Source: Candidatus Nomurabacteria bacterium RIFCSPHIGHO2_01_FULL_39_10 (lineage in GTDB: Bacteria > Patescibacteriota > Minisyncoccia > Phycocordibacterales > UBA9973). Taken from it: DNA of 15,904 bases. A model generated the notes under the pieces. It made no database searches and was not told the DNA's origin. It was given only the letters and a program-made list of their open reading frames with translations. The position numbers and the translations under genes are program-made. This document shows, piece by piece, positions 5,410 to 12,593 of this stretch. The stretch is taken from contig MFTJ01000064.1 of NCBI GenBank assembly GCA_001786805.1, forward strand, positions 1 to 15,904, read 5' to 3'. Position 1 is the first letter of the stretch, and every line of letters begins with the position of its first letter.

Positions 5410-6933
5410 ATGCCCAAGCCGAATCGAGTGCAAATAATCAAATACGGACCTCCACCGCCAGAGTTGCCTGTTTTCGGCAAGGTCAAGCCAGAGGATGTTT
5501 CTTTTATTGGGCGGACCAACTATGTGGCTTCGCTCGAAGAAAAAAAATTTATTTTCGGCATCAAGCGCATTGACCGCCGCCGTCATCTTTACATCATCGG
5601 AAAGTCCGGTGTGGGCAAGACTAAGCTTCTCGAGTTGATGCTTCGTCAAGATATTACATACAAACACGGGCTCTGCCTGATCGATCCGCACGGCGATGTG
5701 ATCGAAGCGATGCTGGATTATATTCCAAAGGAGCGCATCGAAGATGTTTGCATTATTGATCCGACCGATCTTGATTTTCCGGCGTCTTTCAATCCGCTCG
5801 CCAATGTTGATCCTTTGTTTAAATTTCAATTAACCCAAGGATTAATCGAAGTTTTCCAAAAGCAGTTCGGAGCGAACTGGACGCCTCGTTTGGAGCACGT
5901 TTTCCGTTTTACCTGTTTGGCTTTGCTGGATTATCCGCATGCCACGATGCGCGGAATGATTTCAATGCTGACAGATAGAAATTATAGGCAGAAAGTGGTG
6001 GAATATATCACGGACGACATGGTGAAAAGATTCTTCGCTATAGAATTCGCCGACTGGTCGGAAAAATTTGATACGGACGCCATCATCCCTTTGGTGAACA
6101 AACTCGGGCAATTTCTTTCCGACCCTCTTTTGCGGAACATTTTCGGACAGAAACAAAATAAAATTGATATCAGCAAGTTAATGAATGATGAAAAGATTAT
6201 TTTAATCAATCTATCAAAAGGCCGCCTTGGAGAAGAGAACTCTTCTTTCCTTGGTTCTATCTTTTTGACCAAAATCAAACAGGCGGGCATGGAGCGCGCC
6301 GCTATTCCAGAAAGTGAGCGCAAAGATTTTTACTTATATGTGGACGAGTTCCAAAATGTGGTTACACAGACTTTTGAAAATATTTTGTCGGAGGCTAGAA
6401 AATATGCTCTAAACTTGACCATCGCGCACCAATATGTCGGCCAGATTATTCCTCGTGTTCATCAAGCCGTACTTGGTAACTGCGGTAGTGTTATTACTTT
6501 CCGCGTTGGTGGCGAGGATGCGGTCAAGATGAAGCCGGAATTTGCACCACTTTTCGATGTGAAGGATATGATTAACCTGGCAGTAACGGAATTTTACATA
6601 AAAATGACCATTGACGGAGAATCTTACGACCCATTTTCCGCTGAAACTTTGCGGGTTCTTCCGCCTACTCATCCTTCATACAGACAGGAAATCATTGATG
6701 CATCGCATCGAAAGTATTCAATACCGAAAGGCGACGCGCAAAAACTTATCGCTGAAGAAGAAGCGACGATTATCCGTAGCGCGGAAGAAAAAGCGATCAT
6801 TGAAGGCAGGGCTAAAAGAAAGGCAAAAGAAAAAGGGGAAGAAATCAAATCAAGCGAGAACGAAGATGCTGGCAAAACAACCGAAGAAAAACCCAAAACA
6901 AAAGCTTCACAAGAGGCTGAGCCTATGATATGA
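5410..6933 (+). CDS. VirD4/TraG-like (TraD/TrwB type) conjugation or secretion ATPase
   Basis: A 507-residue P-loop ATPase of the FtsK/HerA superfamily. Walker A is GKSGVGKT (64-71), followed by the conserved LIDPHGD (90-96). Walker B is LYVDEF (309-314), followed by the sensor region LTIAHQY (336-342). This arrangement matches the DNA-binding ATPase domain of type IV coupling proteins. Unlike VirD4 or TrwB there is no N-terminal transmembrane anchor, so membrane attachment would have to come from a partner. After about residue 435 the chain becomes a highly charged tail rich in Lys, Glu, Ala and Ser, probably coiled or disordered. It stands alone, with no relaxase or other secretion genes in view. 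Such solitary ATPases occur in Patescibacteria and may serve DNA uptake, pili or DNA transfer; the actual role is not shown here. A TATACT at 5391-5396 could be its -10. Confidence 0.8.
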   Translation: MPKPNRVQIIKYGPPPPELPVFGKVKPEDVSFIGRTNYVASLEEKKFIFGIKRIDRRRHLYIIGKSGVGKTKLLELMLRQDITYKHGLCLIDPHGDVIEAMLDYIPKERIEDVCIIDPTDLDFPASFNPLANVDPLFKFQLTQGLIEVFQKQFGANWTPRLEHVFRFTCLALLDYPHATMRGMISMLTDRNYRQKVVEYITDDMVKRFFAIEFADWSEKFDTDAIIPLVNKLGQFLSDPLLRNIFGQKQNKIDISKLMNDEKIILINLSKGRLGEENSSFLGSIFLTKIKQAGMERAAIPESERKDFYLYVDEFQNVVTQTFENILSEARKYALNLTIAHQYVGQIIPRVHQAVLGNCGSVITFRVGGEDAVKMKPEFAPLFDVKDMINLAVTEFYIKMTIDGESYDPFSAETLRVLPPTHPSYRQEIIDASHRKYSIPKGDAQKLIAEEEATIIRSAEEKAIIEGRAKRKAKEKGEEIKSSENEDAGKTTEEKPKTKASQEAEPMI

Positions 6934-6965
6934 TTGGAAACCAAGGAGCAGGGCGACTATGGCTT

Positions 6966-7030
6966 TCATCACCCTGTTAAATAATTTTTGCTTCACAAAA
7001 ATTGCCAAAAGGCATTTAACAGGGTCATGA
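6966..7030. repeat. 65-nt inverted-repeat structure (predicted three-way junction) upstream of dnaJ
   Basis: The outer stem is ACCCTGTTAAAT (6971-6982) with ATTTAACAGGGT (7014-7025), a perfect 12 bp, extended by TCAT/ATGA (6966-6969 with 7027-7030) across one C-C mismatch. The stem encloses two hairpins placed back to back: AATTTTTG, loop CTTCA, CAAAAATT (6983-7003) and GCC, AAAA, GGC (7004-7013). No base is left unpaired at the junction. It lies between the ATPase stop and the dnaJ promoter-like TATAAT at 7035-7040. It may act as a terminator, an RNA element or a cruciform binding site. Confidence 0.7.
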
Positions 7031-7034
7031 TTTT

Positions 7035-7040
7035 TATAAT
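7035..7040 (+). promoter_or_regulatory. Candidate -10 element of dnaJ
   Basis: TATAAT matches the sigma-70 consensus 21 bases before the dnaJ ATG, giving a leader of roughly 15 nt. No convincing -35 is visible; the expected position falls in the right arm of the adjacent inverted-repeat structure. No CIRCE element is present. Confidence 0.4.
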
Positions 7041-7061
7041 CGTTTCACTCTTTAAAAATCT

Positions 7062-8141
7062 ATGAAAGATTATTATGAAACATTGGGGGTAAATAAGGGC
7101 GCGTCCAAAGACGAAATCAAAAAAGCTTTTTATAAGCTGGCGCACAAATATCATCCTGACAAGAAAGAGGGTGATGAAAAGAAATTCAAACAGGTAAACG
7201 AAGCTTATCAGGTGCTTTCTGATGACGCCAAGCGTTCAAAATACGACCAATTTGGTTCGGCTGACGGCGCAGATTTTGGAGGATTCTCCACCCAAGGCGG
7301 ACCAGCCTCGGGCTGGGATTTTTCGGGTTTTCAAAACGGCAGCGCTGAGTTTGATTTTGGAGATCTAAATGATATTTTCAGTGATTTTTTTGGAGGTGGA
7401 GGCGGAAGAAGAGAAGCCAGACGGGGAAGAGATATTTCAACTGAAGTGCAAATTTCTTTTTCTGATTCAATTTTTGGCACTAACAGAAAAATTTTAATTA
7501 CCAAAACATCCAGCTGCTTATCCTGCCACGGTTCCGGCGCAAAAGCGGGTGCAGGGATAGCAGCTTGCAGGACATGCAATGGTCAAGGAAAAATTCGCGA
7601 ATCAAAAAGAACAATTTTTGGGAATATTGCTAGCACGAAAGTATGCGAGGTTTGTCTTGGCGCGGGCGAGGTGCCGAAAGAAATTTGCGAGTCATGCAAA
7701 GGCAAGGGCGTTCAGAGACGCGAAGAGGAAGTTTCTATTGTCATTCCTGCTGGCATTCGGGACGGGGAAATGATTCGCATGACGGGCTTTGGCGAAGCGG
7801 TTTCTAAAGGCACAACAGGAGACTTGTACATAAAAGTAAATGTCGTTCCGCATGCTGTTTTTAAACGTGATGGTCATGATTTGATAATGAATCTGAATTT
7901 AAAGCTTTCCGAAGCGCTTCTCGGCATAGAATATCCGATTCAAACTTTGGATGGGGAAATCAAAGTTACTATTCCGGAAGGGGTCTCTATAAACGAAATT
8001 TTGAGAGTACGCGGCAAAGGCGTGCCTATCTCAAAATCCAAGCGTGGCGATCTTCTGATAAAACTAAATATAAAACTGCCTTCAAAAATTTCCCGCAAAT
8101 CCCGCGAACTCATAGAAGAACTCAAAAAAGAGGGAATATAA
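7062..8141 (+). CDS. dnaJ: Molecular chaperone DnaJ (Hsp40)
   Basis: A 359-residue type I J-domain protein that delivers unfolded substrates to DnaK and stimulates its ATPase. The J domain (about 1-65) carries HPD at 31-33. A Gly/Phe-rich linker follows (about 65-115, ending FFGGGGGRR). The zinc-binding domain (152-216) has four CxxCxGxG-type repeats: CLSCHGSG, CRTCNGQG, CEVCLGAG and CESCKGKG, all eight cysteines present. The C-terminal substrate-binding domains include GDLYIKVNV and the closing VRGKGVP motif. The length is typical for a compact DnaJ. No grpE, dnaK or hrcA is adjacent, so it appears separately regulated. The next gene starts 5 bases after the stop. An unusual structured inverted repeat sits just upstream. 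Confidence 0.96.
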   Translation: MKDYYETLGVNKGASKDEIKKAFYKLAHKYHPDKKEGDEKKFKQVNEAYQVLSDDAKRSKYDQFGSADGADFGGFSTQGGPASGWDFSGFQNGSAEFDFGDLNDIFSDFFGGGGGRREARRGRDISTEVQISFSDSIFGTNRKILITKTSSCLSCHGSGAKAGAGIAACRTCNGQGKIRESKRTIFGNIASTKVCEVCLGAGEVPKEICESCKGKGVQRREEEVSIVIPAGIRDGEMIRMTGFGEAVSKGTTGDLYIKVNVVPHAVFKRDGHDLIMNLNLKLSEALLGIEYPIQTLDGEIKVTIPEGVSINEILRVRGKGVPISKSKRGDLLIKLNIKLPSKISRKSRELIEELKKEGI

Positions 8142-8146
8142 ATTAG

Positions 8147-8722
8147 ATGTTGCCTGAAAAAATTATTTTCGTAGGCGTTCTCATAAATCTTTTTTGCTCT
8201 CTTTGGTATATAAAAAATATTTTCCATGGAGGTATTAAACCGAATTTAGTTTCTTGGTTTATGTGGATGCTTGCCCCTTTTTTTGGTTTCTTTTTTATGA
8301 TTCAGGCCGGAACGGGCTTGTCTGCGTTGCCGGTATTTATGGCGGGTTTTTCTTCTCTTCTTATCTTCATTTTCTCCATTTTGCATAAAAATGCATATTG
8401 GAAAATAAATAATTTTGACCTTATTTGCGGATTAATTTCTCTAACATCGCTTATTTTATATGTTTTTACGCACAATTTAGGAATATCAATACTATTCGCG
8501 ATAATAAGCGATAGTCTGGCTTATATTCCAACTATCATAAAATCTTGGAAATTTCCAGAAACAGAATCCAGTTCTACTTATGTTGGCGGACTGATAAGTA
8601 ATGCCTTATCCATGTTGATTATAAAAAATTGGATTTTTTCAATATATTCTTTCAATATTTCTATTTTAATAATGAATTTAGTTGTAATTTTTTGCATCTA
8701 CCGCAAAAAGATTTTTAAATAA
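8147..8722 (+). CDS. Multipass membrane protein of unknown function
   Basis: A 191-residue very hydrophobic protein with about seven predicted membrane segments (roughly 5-26, 34-54, 59-80, 91-110, 112-132, 147-160, 165-186). The loop motif GIKPNLVSWFMWML after the first segment and PTIIKSWKFPETES after the fifth are the most distinctive parts. Sequences with a KPNxVSWFxW motif recur as hypothetical membrane proteins in Patescibacteria, and the layout of small helices with Pro and Trp recalls PQ-loop/SWEET-type transporters; this is a weak resemblance, not an assignment. The ATG lies 5 bases after the dnaJ stop, so the two probably share a transcript. No signal peptide beyond the first segment. 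Function not known. Confidence 0.75.
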   Translation: MLPEKIIFVGVLINLFCSLWYIKNIFHGGIKPNLVSWFMWMLAPFFGFFFMIQAGTGLSALPVFMAGFSSLLIFIFSILHKNAYWKINNFDLICGLISLTSLILYVFTHNLGISILFAIISDSLAYIPTIIKSWKFPETESSSTYVGGLISNALSMLIIKNWIFSIYSFNISILIMNLVVIFCIYRKKIFK

Positions 8723-8723
8723 G

Positions 8724-8763
8724 CATGCTATAAAACTATACGATCGTGGTATTTCGTAGTATG
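8724..8763. terminator. Imperfect palindrome between convergent genes, possible terminator
   Basis: A 40-nt symmetric stretch runs from CATGCTA to TAGTATG and centres on ACGATCGT. Most positions pair by Watson-Crick or G-T wobble, but there are several mismatches midway along each arm. It fills the gap between the membrane-protein stop and the cysS stop. There is no strong T-tract, so terminator function is uncertain. Confidence 0.35.
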
Positions 8764-8766
8764 TAA

Positions 8767-10176
8767 TTAAATCTTAGAAACCTTCTGCTCATCAGAGGTG
8801 TCTTTCACTTCGTATCCTAGAGAATTTATTTCTTTACGCAGTTCGTCGGATTTTTGGAAGTCTTTATTTTTTCGCGTTTTTTCGCGTTCTTCTACTAGCT
8901 TTTGTACTTCTTTTGGAATTTTTTCTGCTTCTATGTTTTCAAAGCCGAGTCCGAAAACTTTATCAAAATCCAAAACAGTCGTTTTTTTGTCTGCATCAGA
9001 AATTTTTTCGTCTTTAAAAACATCCCACAAAAGCGCGAGCGCTCGCGGGGTATCCAAATCATCTTCTATGAATTCTTTGAACTTATTTTGATATTCTTGA
9101 TTTACTTTTCCTCCGCCAGCTAGCGGATTAGCGCCCAATCTTTGGTATAAATTATAAAGCCGTTTTAAGGCTGTTTCTGCGCCCTCCAGGGCTTCCAGAA
9201 CGAAGTTTACCCGGGTGCGGTAGTTTGCCATTAAGAGCCAAAATCTATACGCTACGGGGTTTATGCCTTTATCCATAATGTCCCTTAAGGTGTAAAAATT
9301 TTTTTCTGATTTGGACATTTTTTTCTGGTTCACCAAAACCCATTCGTTGTGCATCCAGTACTTTACAAAAGGCTTACCGGTCGCGCCTTCAGATTGAGCT
9401 ATTTCGTTTTCGTGATGGGGGAAAATGTTGTCTACTCCGCCGGTGTGTATGTCTATCTGTTCTCCCAGAGTCGCCATGGACATCGCGGAACATTCTATGT
9501 GCCAGCCTGGGCGTCCTCGTATGATCGCTTTGCTCCCACGGGGCAGGTCTTTACCGAAATCAGCATCCCAATAAACATTTCCATCCGCCTTGCCCCAGGC
9601 TTTCCAAAGAGCAAAGTCCTGCACATTATCCTTATCGTATTCGTCTTTTTTTATTCTCCCGGCCGGGTTTTCTTTTTGCTCTTCCAACATCAAGCCTGAA
9701 AGCTTTCCATAATTTTTAAATTTTCTGATATTAAAATAGATGGAATTGTCGGAACTTTTATAAGCCAAACCTTTTTTTAGCAATTTTTCTATTATTTCCA
9801 TCATCTCGTTTATATAGTCTGTCGCTTTTGTGAATTTAGTCGGACTTAAAATATTAAGAGATTTGATATCTTTTAAAAATTCTTTTGTATAAAACTCCGT
9901 GAATTCTTTGAGCATTTTTCCTTCTTTTTGCGAGTCGCGGATAGTTTTATCATCAACGTCCGTCAAATTCACTATGTGTTTCACTTTGTAGCCTTCATAA
10001 AGCAAAACCCTCTTTAGCGTGTCGGCGAAAATGTACGCGCGATAATTGCCGATGTGCGGATAGTTGTAAACAGTCGGCCCACAGCTATAGAAAGAAACTT
10101 CGCCTTTTTTTATCGGGGAGAATGTTTCTTTTTCGCGGGTTAAAGTATTATAAAATTTGATTTTCCCTAAACTCAT
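8767..10176 (-). CDS. cysS: Cysteinyl-tRNA synthetase CysS
   Basis: A 469-residue class I aminoacyl-tRNA synthetase that activates cysteine with ATP and charges tRNA-Cys. The HIGH-type motif is HIGN at 41-44 within CGPTVYNYPHIGN, and KMSKS is at 286-290. The zinc ligands that select cysteine are all present: Cys32 (SCGPTVY), Cys229 (WHIEC), His254 and Glu258 (PHHENE), with the same His-to-Glu spacing of four as in E. coli CysRS. The C-terminal helical region has DTPRALALLWDVF and ends with a KNFxKSDELR-like anticodon-binding segment. The length is normal. The ATG at 10174-10176 lies inside the 3' end of the upstream AI-2E family gene, giving a 29-base overlap in another frame and implying translational coupling; no Shine-Dalgarno is visible. 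Confidence 0.97.
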   Translation of the reverse strand: MSLGKIKFYNTLTREKETFSPIKKGEVSFYSCGPTVYNYPHIGNYRAYIFADTLKRVLLYEGYKVKHIVNLTDVDDKTIRDSQKEGKMLKEFTEFYTKEFLKDIKSLNILSPTKFTKATDYINEMMEIIEKLLKKGLAYKSSDNSIYFNIRKFKNYGKLSGLMLEEQKENPAGRIKKDEYDKDNVQDFALWKAWGKADGNVYWDADFGKDLPRGSKAIIRGRPGWHIECSAMSMATLGEQIDIHTGGVDNIFPHHENEIAQSEGATGKPFVKYWMHNEWVLVNQKKMSKSEKNFYTLRDIMDKGINPVAYRFWLLMANYRTRVNFVLEALEGAETALKRLYNLYQRLGANPLAGGGKVNQEYQNKFKEFIEDDLDTPRALALLWDVFKDEKISDADKKTTVLDFDKVFGLGFENIEAEKIPKEVQKLVEEREKTRKNKDFQKSDELRKEINSLGYEVKDTSDEQKVSKI

Positions 10177-11170
10177 TTCTGTAAATTGAGATAAGAGTGT
10201 AAAGCAGGCTGACCGTCAAAGGTCCGACTAAGAGACCGACTGGACCTACAAGCGAAATTCCGCCAAGCACAGAAAATAAAATCACCAGTGAAGATATTTG
10301 TATTTTTTTTCCGACAATGGATGGACCCAAAAGGTTATCAATCATTCCCACCATAATTCCTGCCCAGATTAAAAGACCAATTGCGGATCCGGTCTGTCCG
10401 GAAACAAAGAGAAAAATAATTGCAGGAATAGAGACTAGGGAAGTGCCTAGAGTCGGAATAAGAGACGTGATAGCCGCAACTACGCCCCAAAGAGCGGCGT
10501 TAGAAATGCCGAAGAACCAAAGTCCGAGTCCGAGCAGTACACCCTGAATGAGAGCTATAAAAAGAGATCCTTTGATTACTCCATTCACCGCCTGCGCAAG
10601 CCTCCCGATTATTTTTTCATCGTCCTTATCTCCAAGCGGAGATAGCACAACAAGAGATTTTCTCCACTCCACTCCGTCTTTCAGGAAATAAAAAATAATA
10701 AGAAGCATCAGCAGGAAGGAAAAGAAAGCGGAGATGGTGGTCGTGAATATGTTTGCCACGTTGCTTGATATATAAGAGACAAAGTCCGTTGTTTTTTTAT
10801 TTATATCAAAGACTATGCCGGGAGGCAGTATTTTATTTATCTTAGTTTCAATTGAATCCAAGAATGGTTTGGCGTTTCCGTTATCCACCACTACATGATA
10901 AAGGTTCTGACTTTGTTGGAAAACTACGGTGCCAATGCCTAGAATCGGACCGCAAAGCACTATTATAAAAAAAATCACAGTTAAAAGTGAAGCTAGGGAA
11001 CTTGGCAAACGCCTTTTATTGAGCCATTCGTATATGGGGTAGAGAACTATAGAGAAAGATAATCCTAGCACAAGAACAATCCAAAAAGGCTGAAAGATAA
11101 GGAAAGTGAAAACAAAGGTAGCTAATAATAGTCCGAAGAAAAAATACCTTTCAATAATTTTTGACTGCAT
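10148..11170 (-). CDS. AI-2E (PerM/UPF0118) family membrane transporter
   Basis: A 340-residue integral membrane protein with the typical layout of the family. Two or three N-terminal helices (about 9-65) are followed by a larger extracytoplasmic stretch (about 85-135), then a helix near 140-165, and a C-terminal block of four helices from about 195. That block includes LIQGVLLGLGLWFFGI, IPTLGTSLVSIPA and GPSIVGKKIQISSLVILFSV, the last being the family's signature segment. Members include autoinducer-2 exporter TqsA and sodium/proton antiporters; substrate cannot be inferred here. It overlaps cysS by 29 bases and probably drives its transcription. A well-formed promoter places the transcript start at or next to the ATG, making the mRNA essentially leaderless. 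Confidence 0.9.
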   Translation of the reverse strand: MQSKIIERYFFFGLLLATFVFTFLIFQPFWIVLVLGLSFSIVLYPIYEWLNKRRLPSSLASLLTVIFFIIVLCGPILGIGTVVFQQSQNLYHVVVDNGNAKPFLDSIETKINKILPPGIVFDINKKTTDFVSYISSNVANIFTTTISAFFSFLLMLLIIFYFLKDGVEWRKSLVVLSPLGDKDDEKIIGRLAQAVNGVIKGSLFIALIQGVLLGLGLWFFGISNAALWGVVAAITSLIPTLGTSLVSIPAIIFLFVSGQTGSAIGLLIWAGIMVGMIDNLLGPSIVGKKIQISSLVILFSVLGGISLVGPVGLLVGPLTVSLLYTLISIYRNEFRENQIL

Positions 11171-11176
11171 ATAGGT

Positions 11177-11205
11177 ATTATAGCAGAGACCTCGCCCCGT
11201 ACCAA
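11177..11205 (-). promoter_or_regulatory. Promoter of the AI-2E family gene, leaderless architecture
   Basis: On the minus strand: TTGGTA (11205-11200), a 17-bp spacer, then a perfect TATAAT (11182-11177). Only 6 bases separate the -10 from the ATG at 11170, so transcription should begin at about the first base of the start codon. Confidence 0.65.
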
Positions 11206-11235
11206 GCTCTGCTTTAGCGCGGGGTTGCTTTTTTG
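11195..11235 (+). terminator. Terminator-like hairpin in the divergent region before rplU
   Basis: CCCCG (11195-11199) pairs with CGGGG (11220-11224), and AAGC (11204-11207) pairs with GCTT (11211-11214) around TCT. A TTGCTTTTTT tract follows at 11225-11234. This has the form of an intrinsic terminator on the + strand, although the genes around it diverge. The segment CTCTGC (11207-11212) could instead pair with GCAGAG (11183-11188), which would disrupt the hairpin. Confidence 0.45.
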
Positions 11236-11251
11236 TGAAATATCCTATAAT
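11225..11251 (+). promoter_or_regulatory. Candidate promoter of rplU
   Basis: A perfect TATAAT at 11246-11251, with TTGCTT at 11225-11230 as a possible -35 (short 15-bp spacer). The -10 ends 11 bases before the rplU ATG, so the leader would be only about 5 nt and no Shine-Dalgarno fits. Confidence 0.5.
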
Positions 11252-11262
11252 ATAAAGCCTAT

Positions 11263-11601
11263 ATGAATAAGGATGAGTTCGCGGTCATACAAACAGGCGG
11301 GAAGCAGTATAAGGTCTCCAAAGGGAGCCTTGTTTCCATTGAGAAAATAAAGAAAAATGATGGTGACTATAAAAAAGGGGATAACCTCTATTTTGATAAA
11401 GTTCTCTTGGTTGATGACGGCAAAAATACCACTATTGGCACTCCTTATATAGATGGCGCGAAAGTTGATGCGGAAATCATAGAAGCTGGACGCGCGCGAA
11501 AAGTTCTCGTAGTAAGATACAAGCAAAAGAGTCGCACGGGCTGGACCAGAAACGGACACCGTCAGCCATTTTTCAAGGTGAAGATTACTGATATAAAATA
11601 G
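11263..11601 (+). CDS. rplU: 50S ribosomal protein L21 (bL21)
   Basis: A 112-residue large-subunit ribosomal protein that binds 23S rRNA. The family pattern is clear: FAVIQTGGKQYKV at the start, then a beta-barrel body with FDKVLLVDDG and IGTPYIDGAKVDAEI, and the C-terminal basic RxxGWTRNGHRQPFFKVKI segment. The length is slightly above the usual 100-105 residues because of a few residues before AVIQTGG (MNKDEF). In most bacteria rplU is followed by rpmA (bL27); here the next gene is an unrelated small protein 5 bases downstream. The first start codon in the frame is used and lies close to a consensus TATAAT. Confidence 0.96.
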   Translation: MNKDEFAVIQTGGKQYKVSKGSLVSIEKIKKNDGDYKKGDNLYFDKVLLVDDGKNTTIGTPYIDGAKVDAEIIEAGRARKVLVVRYKQKSRTGWTRNGHRQPFFKVKITDIK

Positions 11602-11606
11602 TCTAT

Positions 11607-11888
11607 ATGAGATATAATAATATGGAGGGTCAACCTTCCCAAAAAGAAAAAGTAAAGCAAAGATTACTTAAAATCAAAAAAGAATCTTTAGGTGCAGAAA
11701 ACGACGATATACAGCACATAATAACTGACTTGGAGTGGTATCTTGATTTAAAAAAGAAAGAAAAAGTAAATCCGCATATGCCTATCTCTGATCTTGATTT
11801 ATGGAATACAATGAAGAAAACTTATGAAGATTTTAGCGAGGAAGAGCTTCGGCAACTGATAGATAGTTTAAAAGGCGCTAATAATTAA
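11607..11888 (+). CDS. Hypothetical charged protein, 93 residues
   Basis: It starts 5 bases after the rplU stop, so it is likely co-transcribed. An alternative ATG at 11622 (MEGQPSQ) would shorten it by five residues; there is no Shine-Dalgarno to decide. I do not recognise the family. The sequence is strongly charged and helical: EKVKQRLLKIKKESL, then HIITDLEWYLDLKKKEK and a C-terminal MKKTYEDFSEEELRQLIDSL that has the look of a small helix-turn-helix or coiled segment. No cysteines, membrane segments or signal peptide. Occupying the slot usually held by rpmA, it could be a ribosome-linked or regulatory small protein, but this rests on position alone. Confidence 0.6.
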   Translation: MRYNNMEGQPSQKEKVKQRLLKIKKESLGAENDDIQHIITDLEWYLDLKKKEKVNPHMPISDLDLWNTMKKTYEDFSEEELRQLIDSLKGANN

Positions 11889-11916
11889 ATTAAAAAACAA
11901 AATTAAGAGAAATATT

Positions 11917-11963
11917 TACATAGGAGTTTCCTATGCCATAGGAAACTCCTATGTATTTTTTTT
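11917..11963. terminator. Strong terminator with nested palindromes between convergent genes
   Basis: Arms TACATAGGAGTTTCCTATG (11917-11935) and its exact reverse complement (11937-11955) flank a single C. A run of eight T follows on the + strand (11956-11963), overlapping the recR stop codon. Each arm is itself a hairpin (CATAGGA, GTT, TCCTATG), so the region can fold as one 19-bp hairpin or two small ones. Confidence 0.85.
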
Positions 11964-12576
11964 ACTGCCTATTTTTTAGCGCATTTTTGAGGGTATCGTT
12001 GTCGGAGTATTCCAGTTCAGTGCCGGTGGAGAGACCTTTGCCTAAGGAAGAAATTTTTATGCTGGATTTTTCGGCTGTGGCTTTGAGCTGTTCGCGCACA
12101 TACGAATCAGTATGGTCGCCTTGGGGGCTCAAGGAAAAGGCGAGAATTATTTCTTTGAGGTTTTTTGCGGAAGATATTTTTTGTTTCAACTCTTCTATTC
12201 TAATTCGGCTTTTGGTGGTTTTTTCCACAATCGGCACCAGTCCGCCCAAAATAAAATATTTGCCGTGATATACCCGGCTTTTTTTTACACTCTCCAAATC
12301 GGAATCTTTTTCCACAATCATCAGGGTAGAAGAGTCTGTGTTTGCGTTTGCGCAAATTTCACAGATTTTATCTTTGCTGTTCTTTTTTATAATAAAAAAT
12401 CTGAAACATTCTTTACACTGCCCTACCTCTTTTTTTAATTCCGTTATTAGGATAGACAAATTTTCACTATAAGCGGGATTTCTAGACATCAAAAAATAAA
12501 CAAACCTTTTTGCTTGTCTTTCTCCAATCCCCGGAAATTCTTTAAAAATTTCTGATAGCTTGTCTATAATGTCCAT
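11962..12576 (-). CDS. recR: Recombination mediator protein RecR
   Basis: A 204-residue protein of normal length that works with RecO (and RecF) to load RecA on gapped DNA. It has a helix-hairpin-helix near the N-terminus (about 10-30, FKEFPGIGERQAKRFVYFLM) and a four-cysteine zinc finger, C54, C57, C72 and C75; its 14-residue spacing between pairs is a little long. A TOPRIM domain from about 83 has LMIVEKDSDLESV and YHGKYFILGG. The C-terminal segment KGLSTGTELEYSDNDTL is conserved in RecR. It starts 17 bases after the dnaB stop on the same strand, so dnaB-recR is probably one operon. It is convergent with the small gene after rplU, and a strong nested hairpin separates them. Confidence 0.96.
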   Translation of the reverse strand: MDIIDKLSEIFKEFPGIGERQAKRFVYFLMSRNPAYSENLSILITELKKEVGQCKECFRFFIIKKNSKDKICEICANANTDSSTLMIVEKDSDLESVKKSRVYHGKYFILGGLVPIVEKTTKSRIRIEELKQKISSAKNLKEIILAFSLSPQGDHTDSYVREQLKATAEKSSIKISSLGKGLSTGTELEYSDNDTLKNALKNRQ

Positions 12577-12593
12577 TACTTGATTCTAGCATA

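Noticed and set aside
5395..5829. 144-codon open frame on - overlapping the start of the ATPase gene
   Set aside because: It covers the Walker A region of a clear + strand gene and its product has no recognisable features; it is a shadow frame.
6966..7030. Integron attC or CIRCE interpretation of the structure before dnaJ
   Set aside because: There are no attC core sites or extrahelical bases, and the CIRCE consensus (TTAGCACTC with GAGTGCTAA) is absent.
9034..9047. Perfect 14-bp palindrome CGCGAGCGCTCGCG inside cysS
   Set aside because: It encodes the conserved PRALAL stretch of CysRS, so the protein sequence explains most of it and it does not look inserted.
9349..9699. 116-codon open frame on + inside cysS
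   Set aside because: It is antisense to a conserved synthetase, has no family features, and its frame is explained by the codon pattern of cysS.
10148..10176. 29-base overlap of cysS with the AI-2E family gene as a possible mis-called start
   Set aside because: The overlap start MSLGKIKFYNTL matches the usual CysRS N-terminus (KIKFYNTLTREKE), so the overlap is real and not an annotation error.
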